A program made the position numbers and the translations under genes. Below the pieces are notes generated by a model. That model worked only from the letters and a program-made list of their open reading frames with translations. It was not told the origin of the DNA and did not search any database. A stretch of 64,000 nt of DNA from Xenorhabdus lircayensis (GTDB taxonomy: Bacteria > Pseudomonadota > Gammaproteobacteria > Enterobacterales > Enterobacteriaceae), in NCBI RefSeq assembly GCF_016306625.1, contig NZ_JACOII010000037.1:62001-126000 (forward strand), in the 5' to 3' direction. Below are positions 28,308 to 40,785 of the stretch, in pieces. Each line of letters begins with the position of its first letter. The first letter of the stretch is position 1.

Positions 28308-29087
28308 TTAATGCTGTTCAGGACGCTTAAACACTAATTCGTCCCCGTTGGAGAGGGATTCATCAAACGCATACCCTTCCAGATTGAACTCCACCAGCCG
28401 GGCGGGATCAGTCAGTTGATGCTGGATGATAAAACGGCTCATCAATCCACGCGCTTTTTTAGCGTAGAAACTAATCACCTTGTATTTGCCCTTTTTTTCA
28501 TCCAGAAAAACCGGCTTGATCATCTTGGCTGCCAGATTTTTGCGATTGACCGATTTGAAATACTCATCGGAGGCCAGATTGACCAGAACATCATCACCCT
28601 GTTGTTCCAGGGCGGCATTTAAGTTTTCCGTAATACGGTCACCCCAGAACTGATACAGGTCTTTACCGCGCGGATTTTCCAGTTTAATCCCCATTTCCAG
28701 ACGATAAGGCTGCATCAAGTCGAGAGGACGCAACACCCCATACAGGCCGGATAGAATCCTCAAGTGCGTTTGGGCAAAATCAAAATCGCCGGCGGAGAAA
28801 GTTTCGGCCTGCATCCCGGTATAAACATCGCCTTTAAATGCCAAAATCGCCTGACGGGCATTTTCTGGGGTGAAATCAGGCTGCCATTCACCAAAACGCG
28901 CGGCATTCAACCCCGCCAATTTATCACTGATACCCATCAAACTGCCGATTTGCGCCGGTGTCAGCGTCCGGCAAATCTCGATCAGTTGCTGGGATCCCGC
29001 CAATAACTGCGGTTGGCTAAACTTTTCTGTTGCGAGAGGACTTTCATAATCGAGTGTTTTTGCAGGTGAAAGAGTAATAAGCATCAT
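28308..29087 (-). CDS. yaaA: Peroxide stress protein YaaA
   Basis: DUF328/UPF0246 protein; in E. coli it limits free intracellular iron and DNA damage during peroxide stress and binds DNA. The 259-residue product has the family start [61 protein letters not shown] and [19 protein letters not shown] 29087 has GAGGAA upstream; ATG 29084 is equally possible. The PBD cluster ends just before it, marking the right border of the insertion relative to E. coli. Confidence 0.93.
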   Translation of the reverse strand: MMLITLSPAKTLDYESPLATEKFSQPQLLAGSQQLIEICRTLTPAQIGSLMGISDKLAGLNAARFGEWQPDFTPENARQAILAFKGDVYTGMQAETFSAGDFDFAQTHLRILSGLYGVLRPLDLMQPYRLEMGIKLENPRGKDLYQFWGDRITENLNAALEQQGDDVLVNLASDEYFKSVNRKNLAAKMIKPVFLDEKKGKYKVISFYAKKARGLMSRFIIQHQLTDPARLVEFNLEGYAFDESLSNGDELVFKRPEQH

Positions 29088-29255
29088 TTTTTCCTCATAA
29101 TCCAGACTTTCCCCACTTTAGCAAAAAAGCACGCAAAGGGGAGAATCTCGGTGAGACGATTTTCCTACCTTACAGCCGCGCTTGACCATGTTATTATCAC
29201 CGGATGGCGAGGCAACGCTGCCAACAATTTTACGTATAACGATGAGATATTAAAC

Positions 29256-30209
29256 ATGACCGATAAACTGACTTCCCTGCGTAAACTGACAACAGTAGTA
29301 GCAGATACCGGGGATATCGCGGCAATGAAACTGTATCAGCCGCAAGATGCGACCACCAACCCTTCCCTGATTTTGAACGCTGCGCAAATTCCAGAATATC
29401 GCCAACTGATTGATGAAGCCGTTGAATGGGCGCGTAGTCAAAGCGACTCCCGTGAACAACAAATTATTGATGCCGGCGATAAATTGGCTGTCAACATTGG
29501 TCTGGAAATTCTGAAACTGATCCCCGGCCGGATCTCCACAGAAGTTGATGCGCGTCTGTCTTATGACACCGAAGCCAGCGTCGCGAAAGCAAAACGCCTG
29601 ATCAAACTGTACAACGAAGCGGGCATCAGCAACGATCGCATTCTGATTAAACTGGCTTCCACCTGGCAAGGCATCCGTGCTGCGGAACAACTGGAAAAAG
29701 AAGGCATCAACTGTAACCTGACACTGCTGTTCTCCTTCGCTCAGGCGCGTGCTTGTGCCGAAGCCGGTGTCTACCTGATTTCGCCATTTGTCGGCCGTAT
29801 CCTTGACTGGTACAAAGCAAACAGTGGCAAGCAAGAATTCGCACCACATGAAGATCCGGGTGTGGTTTCCGTTGCTGAGATTTATCAGTACTACAAAGAA
29901 CACGGTTACAACACGGTTGTGATGGGAGCCAGTTTCCGTAACTCTGGTGAAATTCTGGAACTGGCAGGTTGTGACCGCCTGACAATCTCTCCGGCACTGC
30001 TGAAAGAGCTGTCTGAAACCGAAGGTGAAGTCGAGTGCAAACTGGGTTATGAAGGCGAAATCAAAGCACGTCCAGCGCCAATGACTGAAGCCGAGTTCTA
30101 CTGGAACCACCACCAAGATGCAATGGCAACTGAAAAACTGGCGGAAGGTATCCGTAAGTTTGCAGTAGACCAAGGCAAACTTGAGAGCATGATTGCTGAT
30201 CTGCTGTAA
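29256..30209 (+). CDS. talB: Transaldolase B
   Basis: Non-oxidative pentose phosphate enzyme that moves a dihydroxyacetone unit from sedoheptulose 7-phosphate to glyceraldehyde 3-phosphate. ATG 29256 gives a 317-residue protein starting [19 protein letters not shown] as in E. coli; an upstream open frame is ignored. [10 protein letters not shown] and the Schiff-base lysine in [16 protein letters not shown] are present, as is the phosphate-binding [11 protein letters not shown]. Codon use looks like a highly expressed gene. Confidence 0.95.
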   Translation: MTDKLTSLRKLTTVVADTGDIAAMKLYQPQDATTNPSLILNAAQIPEYRQLIDEAVEWARSQSDSREQQIIDAGDKLAVNIGLEILKLIPGRISTEVDARLSYDTEASVAKAKRLIKLYNEAGISNDRILIKLASTWQGIRAAEQLEKEGINCNLTLLFSFAQARACAEAGVYLISPFVGRILDWYKANSGKQEFAPHEDPGVVSVAEIYQYYKEHGYNTVVMGASFRNSGEILELAGCDRLTISPALLKELSETEGEVECKLGYEGEIKARPAPMTEAEFYWNHHQDAMATEKLAEGIRKFAVDQGKLESMIADLL

Positions 30210-30265
30210 TCTCCGGCGATACGCTATTTTTCTTGCACCATGTTTCTTACACAAATATCTTATAC

Positions 30266-30292
30266 AAAGGCGACATAATATGAGTCGCCTTT
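30266..30292 (+). terminator. Hairpin after talB
   Basis: AAAGGCGAC / GTCGCCTTT, a 9-bp perfect stem with a 9-nt loop, 56 bp after the talB stop. Only a short T stretch follows. Confidence 0.65.
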
Positions 30293-30364
30293 ACTCAATA
30301 AATTTCAAGTTGCAGCCACACATTTTATTCTTTTTTCTTATTTTTATAGCGAATTGAGGTTTGT

Positions 30365-30943
30365 ATGAATGTATTGCGCATTGGCCTCGTGTCTGTTTCT
30401 GATCGCGCTTCACAAGGGGTTTATCAGGATAAGGGGCTGCCGGCACTGGAAGCGTGGCTGAAAAGAACCATTACCACACCTTTTAGCATAGAAACCCGCC
30501 TGATCCCTGATGAGCAAATCCTGATTGAACAAACATTGTGTGAATTGGTCGATGAACTGGGATGCCATCTGGTACTGACCACCGGGGGAACCGGTCCGGC
30601 ACGTCGTGATGTCACGCCGGATGCAACACTGGCTATTGCTGATCGTGAAATGCCCGGATTTGGGGAACAGATGCGCCAAATCAGCCTGCAATTTGTGCCA
30701 ACTGCCATCCTGTCCCGACAAGTCGGCGTGATCCGCAATCAAGCGCTGATCCTCAATCTTCCCGGACAACCAAAAGCCATTGCAGAGACGCTGGAAGGAT
30801 TGAAAGACGAAAACGGCAAGGTGTTGGTCGCGGGAATTTTTGCCAGTGTTCCCTACTGCATCCAACTGCTCGACGGCCCTTATGTGGAAACGGATGAAAC
30901 CGTTGTCGCTGCGTTCAGGCCGAAAAGCGCACGGCGCTTATAA
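30365..30943 (+). CDS. mog: Molybdopterin adenylyltransferase Mog
   Basis: Adenylates molybdopterin before molybdate insertion in molybdenum cofactor synthesis. The 192-residue product has the MoaB/Mog signature LTTGGTGPARRDVTPDATL and then REMPGFGEQMRQISL, AILSRQVGVIRNQALILNLPGQPKAI and IFASVPYCIQLLDGPY, closely matching E. coli Mog. Located after talB as in E. coli. Confidence 0.94.
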   Translation: MNVLRIGLVSVSDRASQGVYQDKGLPALEAWLKRTITTPFSIETRLIPDEQILIEQTLCELVDELGCHLVLTTGGTGPARRDVTPDATLAIADREMPGFGEQMRQISLQFVPTAILSRQVGVIRNQALILNLPGQPKAIAETLEGLKDENGKVLVAGIFASVPYCIQLLDGPYVETDETVVAAFRPKSARRL

Positions 30944-30955
30944 TCATCGAGTGAG

Positions 30956-30982
30956 AAGGTTCTGAGTGCATTCAGAACCTTT
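30956..30982. terminator. Terminator between mog and the beta-glucosidase gene
   Basis: AAGGTTCTGA / TCAGAACCTT, a 10-bp perfect stem with a 6-nt loop, between convergent genes; it can serve both strands. Confidence 0.65.
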
Positions 30983-31001
30983 CAGGGTCAATGAGATAAC
31001 A

Positions 31002-32402
<1,401 letters not shown>

Positions 32403-32448
32403 TCAAATCCCCTCTTATAGATGTTTAAGGTTTGGGTAGGAATTCAGA

Positions 32449-33882
<1,434 letters not shown>

Positions 33883-34119
33883 CTATACATCTAAAATCTA
33901 TTGGTTTTTGCCAGCAGCTCAATTTTCGGACGACAGAAATGTGATTGTGATCGCTGGATATTTATTAATCCTCTATTGGGTGAAGCTCGAACATCGATTA
34001 ACTTACTATCTTTTTGCGGTTAAATTCGGCATATTGTAGAGTACAGAGATAATTTCTATACTCTATAAAATAAATGCCAAATTGCTGCTCGTAAGACTAA
34101 ATCACCTATCATAATGTGC

Positions 34120-34278
34120 TTATACTCATCGTGCTTGAAGATGCATTTATTCTCCCTCGCTACGCGAGGAAGAATAAGGCGCCTCTGTTTTGCACGATGT
34201 AATTTAAAGTTTATAGGGTATATGTTTATCGCAGCGCAGGAGAGATAATCAATACAGCTTGAAGTACAACGAGTATAA
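34120..34278. repeat. MITE-like palindromic repeat
   Basis: A 159-bp element with 21-bp imperfect terminal inverted repeats (17 of 21 match: TTATACTCATCGTGCTTGAA on the left; inverse of CTTGAAGTACAACGAGTATA on the right) and an internal hairpin at 34147-34177 (TTATTCT.CCTCG / CGAGG.AGAATAA). No gene is inside. The rest of the 33859-34335 interval holds the promoter region of the PTS operon and nothing else I can identify. Confidence 0.6.
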
Positions 34279-34335
34279 ATAGCCATAATTCAGAGGATCG
34301 CAACAGATAAGTGAAGGATTGGAGTTTATTCTATA

Positions 34336-34797
34336 TTGATTGGTGCTGGCGCAACGGTTGTTATGGATCTTTGGGCGGTTTTCATGAAAAGGTGTTTCGG
34401 CATTCCCTCACTGAACTATAGCATGGTAGGGCGCTGGCTCGGGCATATCCCCAAAGGGAAATTCATTCATACCAGTATCCTGCAAGCCGAACCCGTGAAA
34501 GGTGAAACCGGAATGGGTTGGTTTGCTCACTATCTTATTGGGATCATTTTTGCGGGCTTGCTATTACTCATTTGTGGGTTAGATTGGGCGAAACAGCCAA
34601 CTTTCCTGCCGGCTTTAATTACAGGTATCGTTACTTTAATTGCCCCTTTCTTCATTATGATGCCTGGCATGGGCATGGGTATTGCCGCCTCTAAAACACC
34701 AGCTCCCAATACCGCCAGATTAAGAAGCCTGATGGCACATATTTCTTATGGCGTTGGCCTGTATTTAGCAGTGTTATTATTCACTTTATTTTCTTGA
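34336..34797 (+). CDS. DUF2938-type membrane protein
   Basis: A 153-residue inner-membrane protein of unknown function with about four hydrophobic segments. VMDLWAVFMKRCFGIPSLNYSMVGRW is typical of the N-terminal part of DUF2938 (recorded here as two adjacent stretches of that motif). The start is TTG 34336 with GGAG 11 nt upstream; the only in-frame upstream stop is at 34312, so family members with a longer first membrane segment suggest this one is slightly shortened at the N-terminus. It stands alone between a repeat element and an MHS transporter gene. Confidence 0.6.
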   Translation: MIGAGATVVMDLWAVFMKRCFGIPSLNYSMVGRWLGHIPKGKFIHTSILQAEPVKGETGMGWFAHYLIGIIFAGLLLLICGLDWAKQPTFLPALITGIVTLIAPFFIMMPGMGMGIAASKTPAPNTARLRSLMAHISYGVGLYLAVLLFTLFS

Positions 34798-35098
34798 TTT
34801 CATGTCCCAATAAGCTTAAATCACCGTCGATAAATTTATATTATTTATCGGCGGAAGATCCTTTTTTCCCCTTATATATTTGAAATACGACGAATATGCA
34901 CTCAACTTATGAAATTTCCTGATCCCTCGCGCCACGAGAAGTCAGGAATTAATTTATGATTTTAAGATGTCATTTAAAAATTGCAGAATAAATGTCTTTT
35001 AATATAGCATAAGTTTTATTTTCATCTATTTTGAGTCTGGCAAAATTATTGAAAATAATCACCTCAAATCCTATTTTATAACTATAAATCGGTAAATT
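34798..35098. other. Intergenic stretch with a decayed repeat copy
   Basis: Contains TTGAAATACGACGAATATGC at 34880-34899 and a CCTGATCCCTCGCG...GTCAGG hairpin just after it, resembling a degenerate copy of the intergenic repeat family. The remainder is AT-rich and presumably promoter DNA for the following transporter. Confidence 0.4.
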
Positions 35099-36370
35099 AT
35101 GTCACAACATCAAAATCGAAGATTAAACAGGCAGGACTATAAAACTATGTCTTTAGCCGCCTTAGGCGGTGCTCTGGAGTTTTACGACTTCATTATTTTT
35201 GTCTTTTTTGCCGTTGCGCTTGGAGAACTCTTTTTCCCTGCGGATATACCTGAATGGCTTAGGCAACTACAAACATTTGGTATTTTTGCTGCGGGCTATC
35301 TAGCCCGGCCTTTAGGTGGGATCATCATGGCTCATTTTGGTGATCTGGTTGGGCGCAAGAAAATGTTCTCGCTCAGTATATTGCTGATGGCCGTACCGAC
35401 GCTGACCATTGGGATGCTACCCACCTATGATGTCATTGGCATTGCCGCCCCCATACTACTCTTGCTCATGCGAGTCATGCAGGGAGCCGCGATTGGTGGA
35501 GAAGTTCCCGGTGCATGGGTCTTTGTGGCCGAGCATGTTCCGCATAAACGTGTCGGCTTTGCCTGTGGCGTTTTGACGGCAGGATTGACCATGGGTATTT
35601 TGTTTGGTTCTCTCGTCGCAACCATTATTACTTCCATTTATACCAACCAGGAAATATTGGATTGGGCATGGCGTCTGCCATTCTTTCTAGGTGGCATTTT
35701 CGGCCTATGTGCCATGTACCTGCGCCGTTGGCTGCATGAAACCCCTATCTTCAAAGAAATGCAGGAACGCAAGGCGTTGGCAGAAGGGCTACCGCTGAAA
35801 TCCGTGGTTTTTAATCACAAACGCGCCATCATTATCTCCATGCTACTGACATGGTTACTTTCCGCTGGCATCGTGGTCGTTATCTTGATGACACCCACCT
35901 ATATGCAGACAGTATTCCATCTGGAACAATCGCTTACCCTGAAAGCAAACAGTCTGGCGATCATCTCATTGGCGATTGGCTGTATATCTGTAGGGTATTT
36001 ATGTGATAAATGGGGAGCGGGTATCGTGCTGATCGTCGGTTGTATTCTATTGGCCGCCTCAACATGGTTTTTCTATCACAATATCAGCCATGAACCGATC
36101 AAATTATTTAGTGCTTATGCCATCGTTGGGCTGGCTGTCGGCGTGATTGGAGCAGCTCCGTTTGTCATGGTTAACAGTTATCCCCCAGAAGTCCGGTTCA
36201 GTGGCATTTCATTTTCATATAATGTGGCCTACGCCATTTTTGGTGGACTGACACCGATCCTCGTTACTCTACTGCTGAAATATACTTCACTGGCACCCGC
36301 CTACTATATTATGTCCTTATCGGCTGTCGGGATCTTATTAGGGCTTTATTTGCGAAAAAGATCAGTATGA
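35099..36370 (+). CDS. MHS-family metabolite:H+ symporter (MFS)
   Basis: A 423-residue, 12-segment MFS transporter of the metabolite:H+ symporter group (ProP, KgtP, ShiA, CitA relatives). Evidence: GGALEFYDFIIFVFFAV in the first segment, ARPLGGIIMAHFGDLVGRKKMF as the loop 2-3 signature (split around residue 80), and RVMQGAAIGGEVPGAWVF. Substrates in this group are organic acids, betaine or proline; the sequence alone does not decide. It is convergent with satP, the acetate/succinate transporter. Confidence 0.8.
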   Translation: MSQHQNRRLNRQDYKTMSLAALGGALEFYDFIIFVFFAVALGELFFPADIPEWLRQLQTFGIFAAGYLARPLGGIIMAHFGDLVGRKKMFSLSILLMAVPTLTIGMLPTYDVIGIAAPILLLLMRVMQGAAIGGEVPGAWVFVAEHVPHKRVGFACGVLTAGLTMGILFGSLVATIITSIYTNQEILDWAWRLPFFLGGIFGLCAMYLRRWLHETPIFKEMQERKALAEGLPLKSVVFNHKRAIIISMLLTWLLSAGIVVVILMTPTYMQTVFHLEQSLTLKANSLAIISLAIGCISVGYLCDKWGAGIVLIVGCILLAASTWFFYHNISHEPIKLFSAYAIVGLAVGVIGAAPFVMVNSYPPEVRFSGISFSYNVAYAIFGGLTPILVTLLLKYTSLAPAYYIMSLSAVGILLGLYLRKRSV

Positions 36371-36406
36371 GAAGAGAATAAAGTAGGCTAATTCCCACAA
36401 AAAAGA

Positions 36407-36434
36407 ACAGGATGAGCATAAATACTCATCCTGT
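36407..36434 (-). terminator. Intrinsic terminator of satP
   Basis: ACAGGATGAG / CTCATCCTGT with an 8-nt loop, followed on the minus strand by TCTTTTTT. It ends satP and may also stop the convergent MHS transporter transcript. Confidence 0.8.
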
Positions 36435-36444
36435 CTAAAAATGG

Positions 36445-37017
36445 TTAAGCGTGTTTCACTTCACCAATCGGCAGAATAGTACGGCCATATTGCTCATTCA
36501 GAACTTCAGCCATTGCCAGATAGAAAGCACTCGCACCACAGATGACGCCTTCAAAACCGGCGAACGTCAAGATGCTGGCATTGCCCGTGATATTGCCAAT
36601 CGCCAGCAGTGCGAACAGTAGCGTCAAGCTACCAAACACAAATTGCAGGACGCGGTTGGCCTTCAACGTACCAAAGAACATGAACAGGGTAAAAATTCCC
36701 CACAGAGCGAGATAAACTCCGAGAAATTCATGGCTAGTTGCTTCAGCCAGCCCCATCGTTGGCAGGAAAAGCAAGCCGACCAAGCTTAACCAGAACATAC
36801 CGTAAGAGGTAAATGCGGTTGCAGCAAAAGTATTCCCTTTTTTGTACTCAAAGATGCCAGCCAGCACCTGAGCCAAACCACCATAAAAAATTCCCATGCT
36901 CAAAATAGCCGACGCCAATGGGAAAAAACCTGCATTGTGCAAATTCAACAAAATGGTTGTCATACCAAAACCCATCAAACCCAATGGGCCTGGGTTCGCC
37001 AACTGATTAGAGTGCAT
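36445..37017 (-). CDS. satP: Acetate/succinate:H+ symporter SatP (YaaH)
   Basis: Six-segment inner-membrane protein of the GPR1/FUN34/YaaH family that takes up acetate and succinate. The 190-residue product has the family signature [21 protein letters not shown] near the N-terminus (as a stretch of about 20 residues), [21 protein letters not shown], and [20 protein letters not shown]. Ends [11 protein letters not shown]-like, as in E. coli. Lies between mog and dnaK as in E. coli, with three inserted genes. Confidence 0.92.
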   Translation of the reverse strand: MHSNQLANPGPLGLMGFGMTTILLNLHNAGFFPLASAILSMGIFYGGLAQVLAGIFEYKKGNTFAATAFTSYGMFWLSLVGLLFLPTMGLAEATSHEFLGVYLALWGIFTLFMFFGTLKANRVLQFVFGSLTLLFALLAIGNITGNASILTFAGFEGVICGASAFYLAMAEVLNEQYGRTILPIGEVKHA

Positions 37018-37182
37018 ACTTCCCCTAGAAAATATAAATAAAACAAAATATTAAAAAAGTTCTCATGGTGCTTTTCTACACCAAGAAACCATAAAAGGCG
37101 GCGAATCATAATGTGATGGCATCAACTACACAATGGCCTCAGAAAAATTTTTTTATTAAAACTTAACTTTTTTTCAGTCAAG

Positions 37183-37212
37183 CCCTTGATGATGAGGTGA
37201 ATGACCCCATCT
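37183..37212 (+). promoter_or_regulatory. Sigma-32 heat-shock promoter of dnaKJ
   Basis: CCCTTGAT, a 14-bp spacer, then CCCCATCT: a near-perfect match to the sigma-32 consensus and to E. coli dnaK P1. It lies 155 bp before dnaK, the usual distance of a long heat-shock leader. Confidence 0.88.
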
Positions 37213-37366
37213 AAGTCTCAACTACAGTTACTACTGATATTTCAGCATTAGCTGAAAACATAAAATGAGGAATTTCTGGCAAACAGTGCCATTGAAAAGA
37301 AAATATTCGTCCTCATATAGCTTAGTAACTTGACCGAATATATGAATTCTTTGTGGAGGCGTTTAG

Positions 37367-39277
37367 ATGGGTAAAATCATTGGTATCGACTTGGGAACTA
37401 CCAACTCTTGTGTAGCAATTATGGACGGCACAACCGCGCGCGTGCTTGAAAACAGCGAAGGTGACCGTACCACACCTTCTATCATCGCGTATACTCAGGA
37501 TGGTGAAACTCTGGTTGGTCAACCAGCTAAACGTCAGGCTGTTACTAACCCGCAAAATACTCTGTTCGCCATCAAACGTTTGATTGGCCGTCGTTTTCAG
37601 GACGAAGAAGTTCAGCGTGACGAATCCATCATGCCATACAAAATCATGGCAGCGGATAACGGCGATGCATGGTTAGAAGTGAAAGGCCAGAAAATGGCAC
37701 CCCCTCAGGTTTCTGCTGAAGTTCTGAAAAAAATGAAGAAAACAGCGGAAGACTATCTGGGTGAGCCAGTAACCGAAGCTGTTATCACCGTTCCTGCATA
37801 CTTCAACGATGCACAGCGTCAGGCAACTAAAGATGCTGGCCGTATCGCAGGTCTGGAAGTTAAGCGTATCATCAACGAACCAACCGCTGCGGCTCTGGCT
37901 TATGGCCTGGATAAAGAAATCGGCAACCGCACTATCGCTGTTTATGACTTGGGTGGCGGTACTTTCGATATCTCTATCATCGAAATCGACGAAGTTGATG
38001 GCGAAAAAACTTATGAAGTTCTGGCAACCAATGGTGATACCCACTTAGGTGGTGAAGACTTCGACAGCCGCATGATCAAATATCTGGTTGACGAGTTCAA
38101 GAAAGAACAAGGCATCGACCTGCGTAACGATCCACTGGCAATGCAGCGTCTGAAAGAAGCCGCAGAAAAAGCGAAAATCGAGCTTTCTTCTGCACAGCAG
38201 ACTGACGTAAACCTGCCATACATCACCGCTGATGCGACCGGTCCTAAGCACATGAATGTTAAAGTTACCCGTGCGAAACTAGAATCTCTGGTTGAAGATC
38301 TGGTTAAACGTTCTATCGAGCCTCTGAAAGTCGCCCTGAATGACGCTGGTCTGTCTGTAACTGACGTCCAGGACGTGATTCTGGTTGGTGGTCAGACTCG
38401 TATGCCAATGGTGCAGAAAGCGGTTGCAGATTTCTTCGGCAAAGAACCACGTAAAGACGTGAACCCAGACGAAGCAGTTGCTATGGGTGCTGCGGTTCAG
38501 GGCGGTGTACTGGCAGGTGACGTGAAAGACGTTCTGCTGCTGGACGTAACTCCACTGTCTCTGGGTATCGAAACCATGGGCGGCGTGATGACTTCCCTGA
38601 TCACTAAGAACACCACTATCCCCACCAAACATAGCCAAGTGTTCTCTACAGCGGAAGACAACCAGTCCGCAGTAACCATCCACGTACTACAGGGTGAGCG
38701 TAAGCGTTCCAACGATAACAAATCTCTGGGTCAGTTCAACCTGGATGGCATTCAGCCAGCAATGCGCGGCACGCCACAGATCGAAGTAACTTTCGACATT
38801 GATGCTGACGGTATCCTGCACGTTTCTGCGAAGGACAAAAACTCTGGTCGTGAGCAGAACATCACCATCAAGGCTTCTTCTGGTCTGAACGAAGAAGAAA
38901 TCCAACAGATGGTACGCGATGCAGAAGCAAACGCAGAATCTGACCGTAAGTTTGAAGAGCTGGTTCAGATCCGTAACCAAGCTGACCAACTGATTCACGG
39001 TACTCGTAAACAAGTTGAAGAAGCTGGCGACAAACTGACTGCGGACGAAAAAGCGGCAATCGAAAAAGCGACTGCGGAACTGGAAACGGCTGCGAAAAAC
39101 GAAGACAAAGCTGAAGTCGAAGCGAAGATTCAGGCTCTGGTTGAAGCTTCCAAGAAACTTCTGGAAATCGCACAGCAACAAGCTCAGGCTGGTGCTACTG
39201 ACGCGGGCGCAAGCAACACGAAAAAAGAAGACGACGCTGTAGACGCTGAATTCGAAGAAGTTAAAGACAAAAAATAA
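37367..39277 (+). CDS. dnaK: Hsp70 chaperone DnaK
   Basis: ATP-dependent cytoplasmic chaperone working with DnaJ and GrpE. The 636-residue product starts [21 protein letters not shown]; the nucleotide-binding domain has [29 protein letters not shown] and [11 protein letters not shown], the linker is [15 protein letters not shown], and the C-terminus is a glutamine/alanine-rich lid ending [17 protein letters not shown] precedes the ATG. Heat-shock control is through the sigma-32 promoter at 37183. dnaJ follows after 104 bp with two hairpins between. Confidence 0.98.
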   Translation: MGKIIGIDLGTTNSCVAIMDGTTARVLENSEGDRTTPSIIAYTQDGETLVGQPAKRQAVTNPQNTLFAIKRLIGRRFQDEEVQRDESIMPYKIMAADNGDAWLEVKGQKMAPPQVSAEVLKKMKKTAEDYLGEPVTEAVITVPAYFNDAQRQATKDAGRIAGLEVKRIINEPTAAALAYGLDKEIGNRTIAVYDLGGGTFDISIIEIDEVDGEKTYEVLATNGDTHLGGEDFDSRMIKYLVDEFKKEQGIDLRNDPLAMQRLKEAAEKAKIELSSAQQTDVNLPYITADATGPKHMNVKVTRAKLESLVEDLVKRSIEPLKVALNDAGLSVTDVQDVILVGGQTRMPMVQKAVADFFGKEPRKDVNPDEAVAMGAAVQGGVLAGDVKDVLLLDVTPLSLGIETMGGVMTSLITKNTTIPTKHSQVFSTAEDNQSAVTIHVLQGERKRSNDNKSLGQFNLDGIQPAMRGTPQIEVTFDIDADGILHVSAKDKNSGREQNITIKASSGLNEEEIQQMVRDAEANAESDRKFEELVQIRNQADQLIHGTRKQVEEAGDKLTADEKAAIEKATAELETAAKNEDKAEVEAKIQALVEASKKLLEIAQQQAQAGATDAGASNTKKEDDAVDAEFEEVKDKK

Positions 39278-39294
39278 TAGCCCTTAGCGGGCAA

Positions 39295-39355
39295 AGTAAC
39301 AGGGCGCCTGTTACTTGTTAACTAGCACGGGCGTTGAGGTAACTCTACGCCCGTG
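39295..39355 (+). promoter_or_regulatory. Two tandem hairpins between dnaK and dnaJ
   Basis: AGTAACAGG / CCTGTTACT (39295-39315) and CACGGGCGT / ACGCCCGTG (39326-39355), both with 9-bp perfect stems and without T-runs. They are more likely mRNA-stabilising or processing structures that set the dnaK:dnaJ ratio than terminators. Confidence 0.55.
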
Positions 39356-39381
39356 TGTGCGTGTTAAGGGTAAACAATACG

Positions 39382-40518
39382 ATGGCAAAAAAAGATTATT
39401 ACGAAGTTTTGGGAGTCTCCAAAACCACAGACGAAAAAGAGATAAAAAAGGCCTATAAGCGGCTGGCAATGAAATATCACCCTGACCGTAATCAGGGCGA
39501 TAAAGAAGCAGAAAGCAAATTCAAAGAAATTAAAGAAGCATATGAGATCCTGACGGACTCCCAGAAACGCGCCGCTTATGACCAATATGGTCATGCTGCC
39601 TTTGAACAGGGTGGCATGGGCGGTGGTGCAGGTGGTTTCGGTGGCGGAGCTGAGTTTAGCGATATCTTTGGTGACGTTTTCGGAGATATTTTCGGTGGTG
39701 GCCGTCGTCAGCAGCGCGCTAGCCGTGGCTCAGACCTGCGTTACAATATGGAACTGACACTGGAAGAAGCTGTCCGTGGTGTCACCAAAGAAATCCGCAT
39801 TCCGACACTGGAATCCTGTGACAGCTGTCATGGCAGCGGAGCGAAATCGGGCACCAGCCCGGAAACCTGCCCGACCTGTCACGGCGCAGGGCAAGTACAA
39901 ATGCGCCAAGGGTTCTTCGCGGTTCAGCAGCCTTGTCCTCAGTGTCATGGTCGCGGAAAAATCATCAAAAATCCTTGCGGTAAATGTCATGGACATGGTC
40001 GCATTGAAAAATACAAAACCCTGTCTGTTAAAATTCCGGCAGGCGTCGATACCGGCGATCGCATTCGTTTGAGTGGCGAAGGTGAAGCAGGTGAACATGG
40101 CGCACCAGCCGGTGATTTGTACGTACAGGTTCAGGTCAAGGCTCACCATATCTTCGAGCGCGATGGTAGCAACCTCTATTGTGAAGTACCGATCAACTTC
40201 GCGACTGCGGCATTGGGTGGCGAAATTGAAGTCCCTACCCTTGATGGTCGTGTCAGCCTGAAAATTCCTGCTGAAACTCAGACTGCCAAGCTGTTCCGCA
40301 TGAAAGGCAAAGGTGTTAAATCCGTCCGCGGTGGCGCACAAGGTGACTTGCTGTGCCGTGTTGTCGTAGAAACACCAGTTAAGCTGAACGAAGAACAGAA
40401 AGAGCTGATGCGTAAACTGGGCGAATCTTTTGGCGGAAAAAGTGGTGAAACCAATAGCCCTCGTTCCAAAAGCTTCCTCGATGGCGTGAAGAAATTTTTT
40501 GATGATTTGACAAAGTAA
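39382..40518 (+). CDS. dnaJ: Hsp40 co-chaperone DnaJ
   Basis: Stimulates DnaK ATPase and presents substrates. ATG 39382 gives 378 residues beginning [20 protein letters not shown]; an upstream in-frame start is rejected. J domain with HPD ([10 protein letters not shown]), glycine/phenylalanine-rich linker ([20 protein letters not shown]), four CxxCxGxG zinc motifs ([32 protein letters not shown]), then the C-terminal substrate domain. A long stem-loop follows at 40548. Confidence 0.97.
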   Translation: MAKKDYYEVLGVSKTTDEKEIKKAYKRLAMKYHPDRNQGDKEAESKFKEIKEAYEILTDSQKRAAYDQYGHAAFEQGGMGGGAGGFGGGAEFSDIFGDVFGDIFGGGRRQQRASRGSDLRYNMELTLEEAVRGVTKEIRIPTLESCDSCHGSGAKSGTSPETCPTCHGAGQVQMRQGFFAVQQPCPQCHGRGKIIKNPCGKCHGHGRIEKYKTLSVKIPAGVDTGDRIRLSGEGEAGEHGAPAGDLYVQVQVKAHHIFERDGSNLYCEVPINFATAALGGEIEVPTLDGRVSLKIPAETQTAKLFRMKGKGVKSVRGGAQGDLLCRVVVETPVKLNEEQKELMRKLGESFGGKSGETNSPRSKSFLDGVKKFFDDLTK

Positions 40519-40547
40519 TTTAATACCTTAGTGAAATCTTTTTTAAT

Positions 40548-40594
40548 AATCCCTACTTATTATCAATTAATTAGAAGGATAATAAGGAGGGATT
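40548..40594. repeat. Long AT-rich stem-loop after dnaJ
   Basis: 17-bp arms with one mismatch (AATCCCTACTTATTATC against GATAATAAGGAGGGATT) and a 13-nt loop, followed by TATTAATTTT. Possible dnaJ terminator, but the low GC and length are unusual for one. Confidence 0.5.
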
Positions 40595-40785
40595 TATTAA
40601 TTTTACCCTCAATTTTGTGTCCTTTCAGGTAACACTAACATCCCCAATTCTCTGATTGAAGTCTTGCTAAAAATAGAGCAGACTGTCTTGCATGGTAATA
40701 ATGATATTATGACTCCTTTCTCACACCACACTAACATTACATAAATTTCACAGTTCTAATTATAAACTATTATGAGGTTAGAATT

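Noticed and set aside
29250-30254. 334-codon open frame on the minus strand
   Set aside because: Lies wholly antisense to talB, whose protein is unmistakable; the translated product is Phe/Gln-rich without any family pattern.
34056-34286. 76-codon minus-strand frame
   Set aside because: Lies inside the palindromic repeat element; repeats of this kind often give chance open frames.
38687-39181. 164-codon minus-strand open frame
   Set aside because: Antisense to the DnaK C-terminus; low-complexity Phe/Arg-rich translation is an artefact of biased codons.
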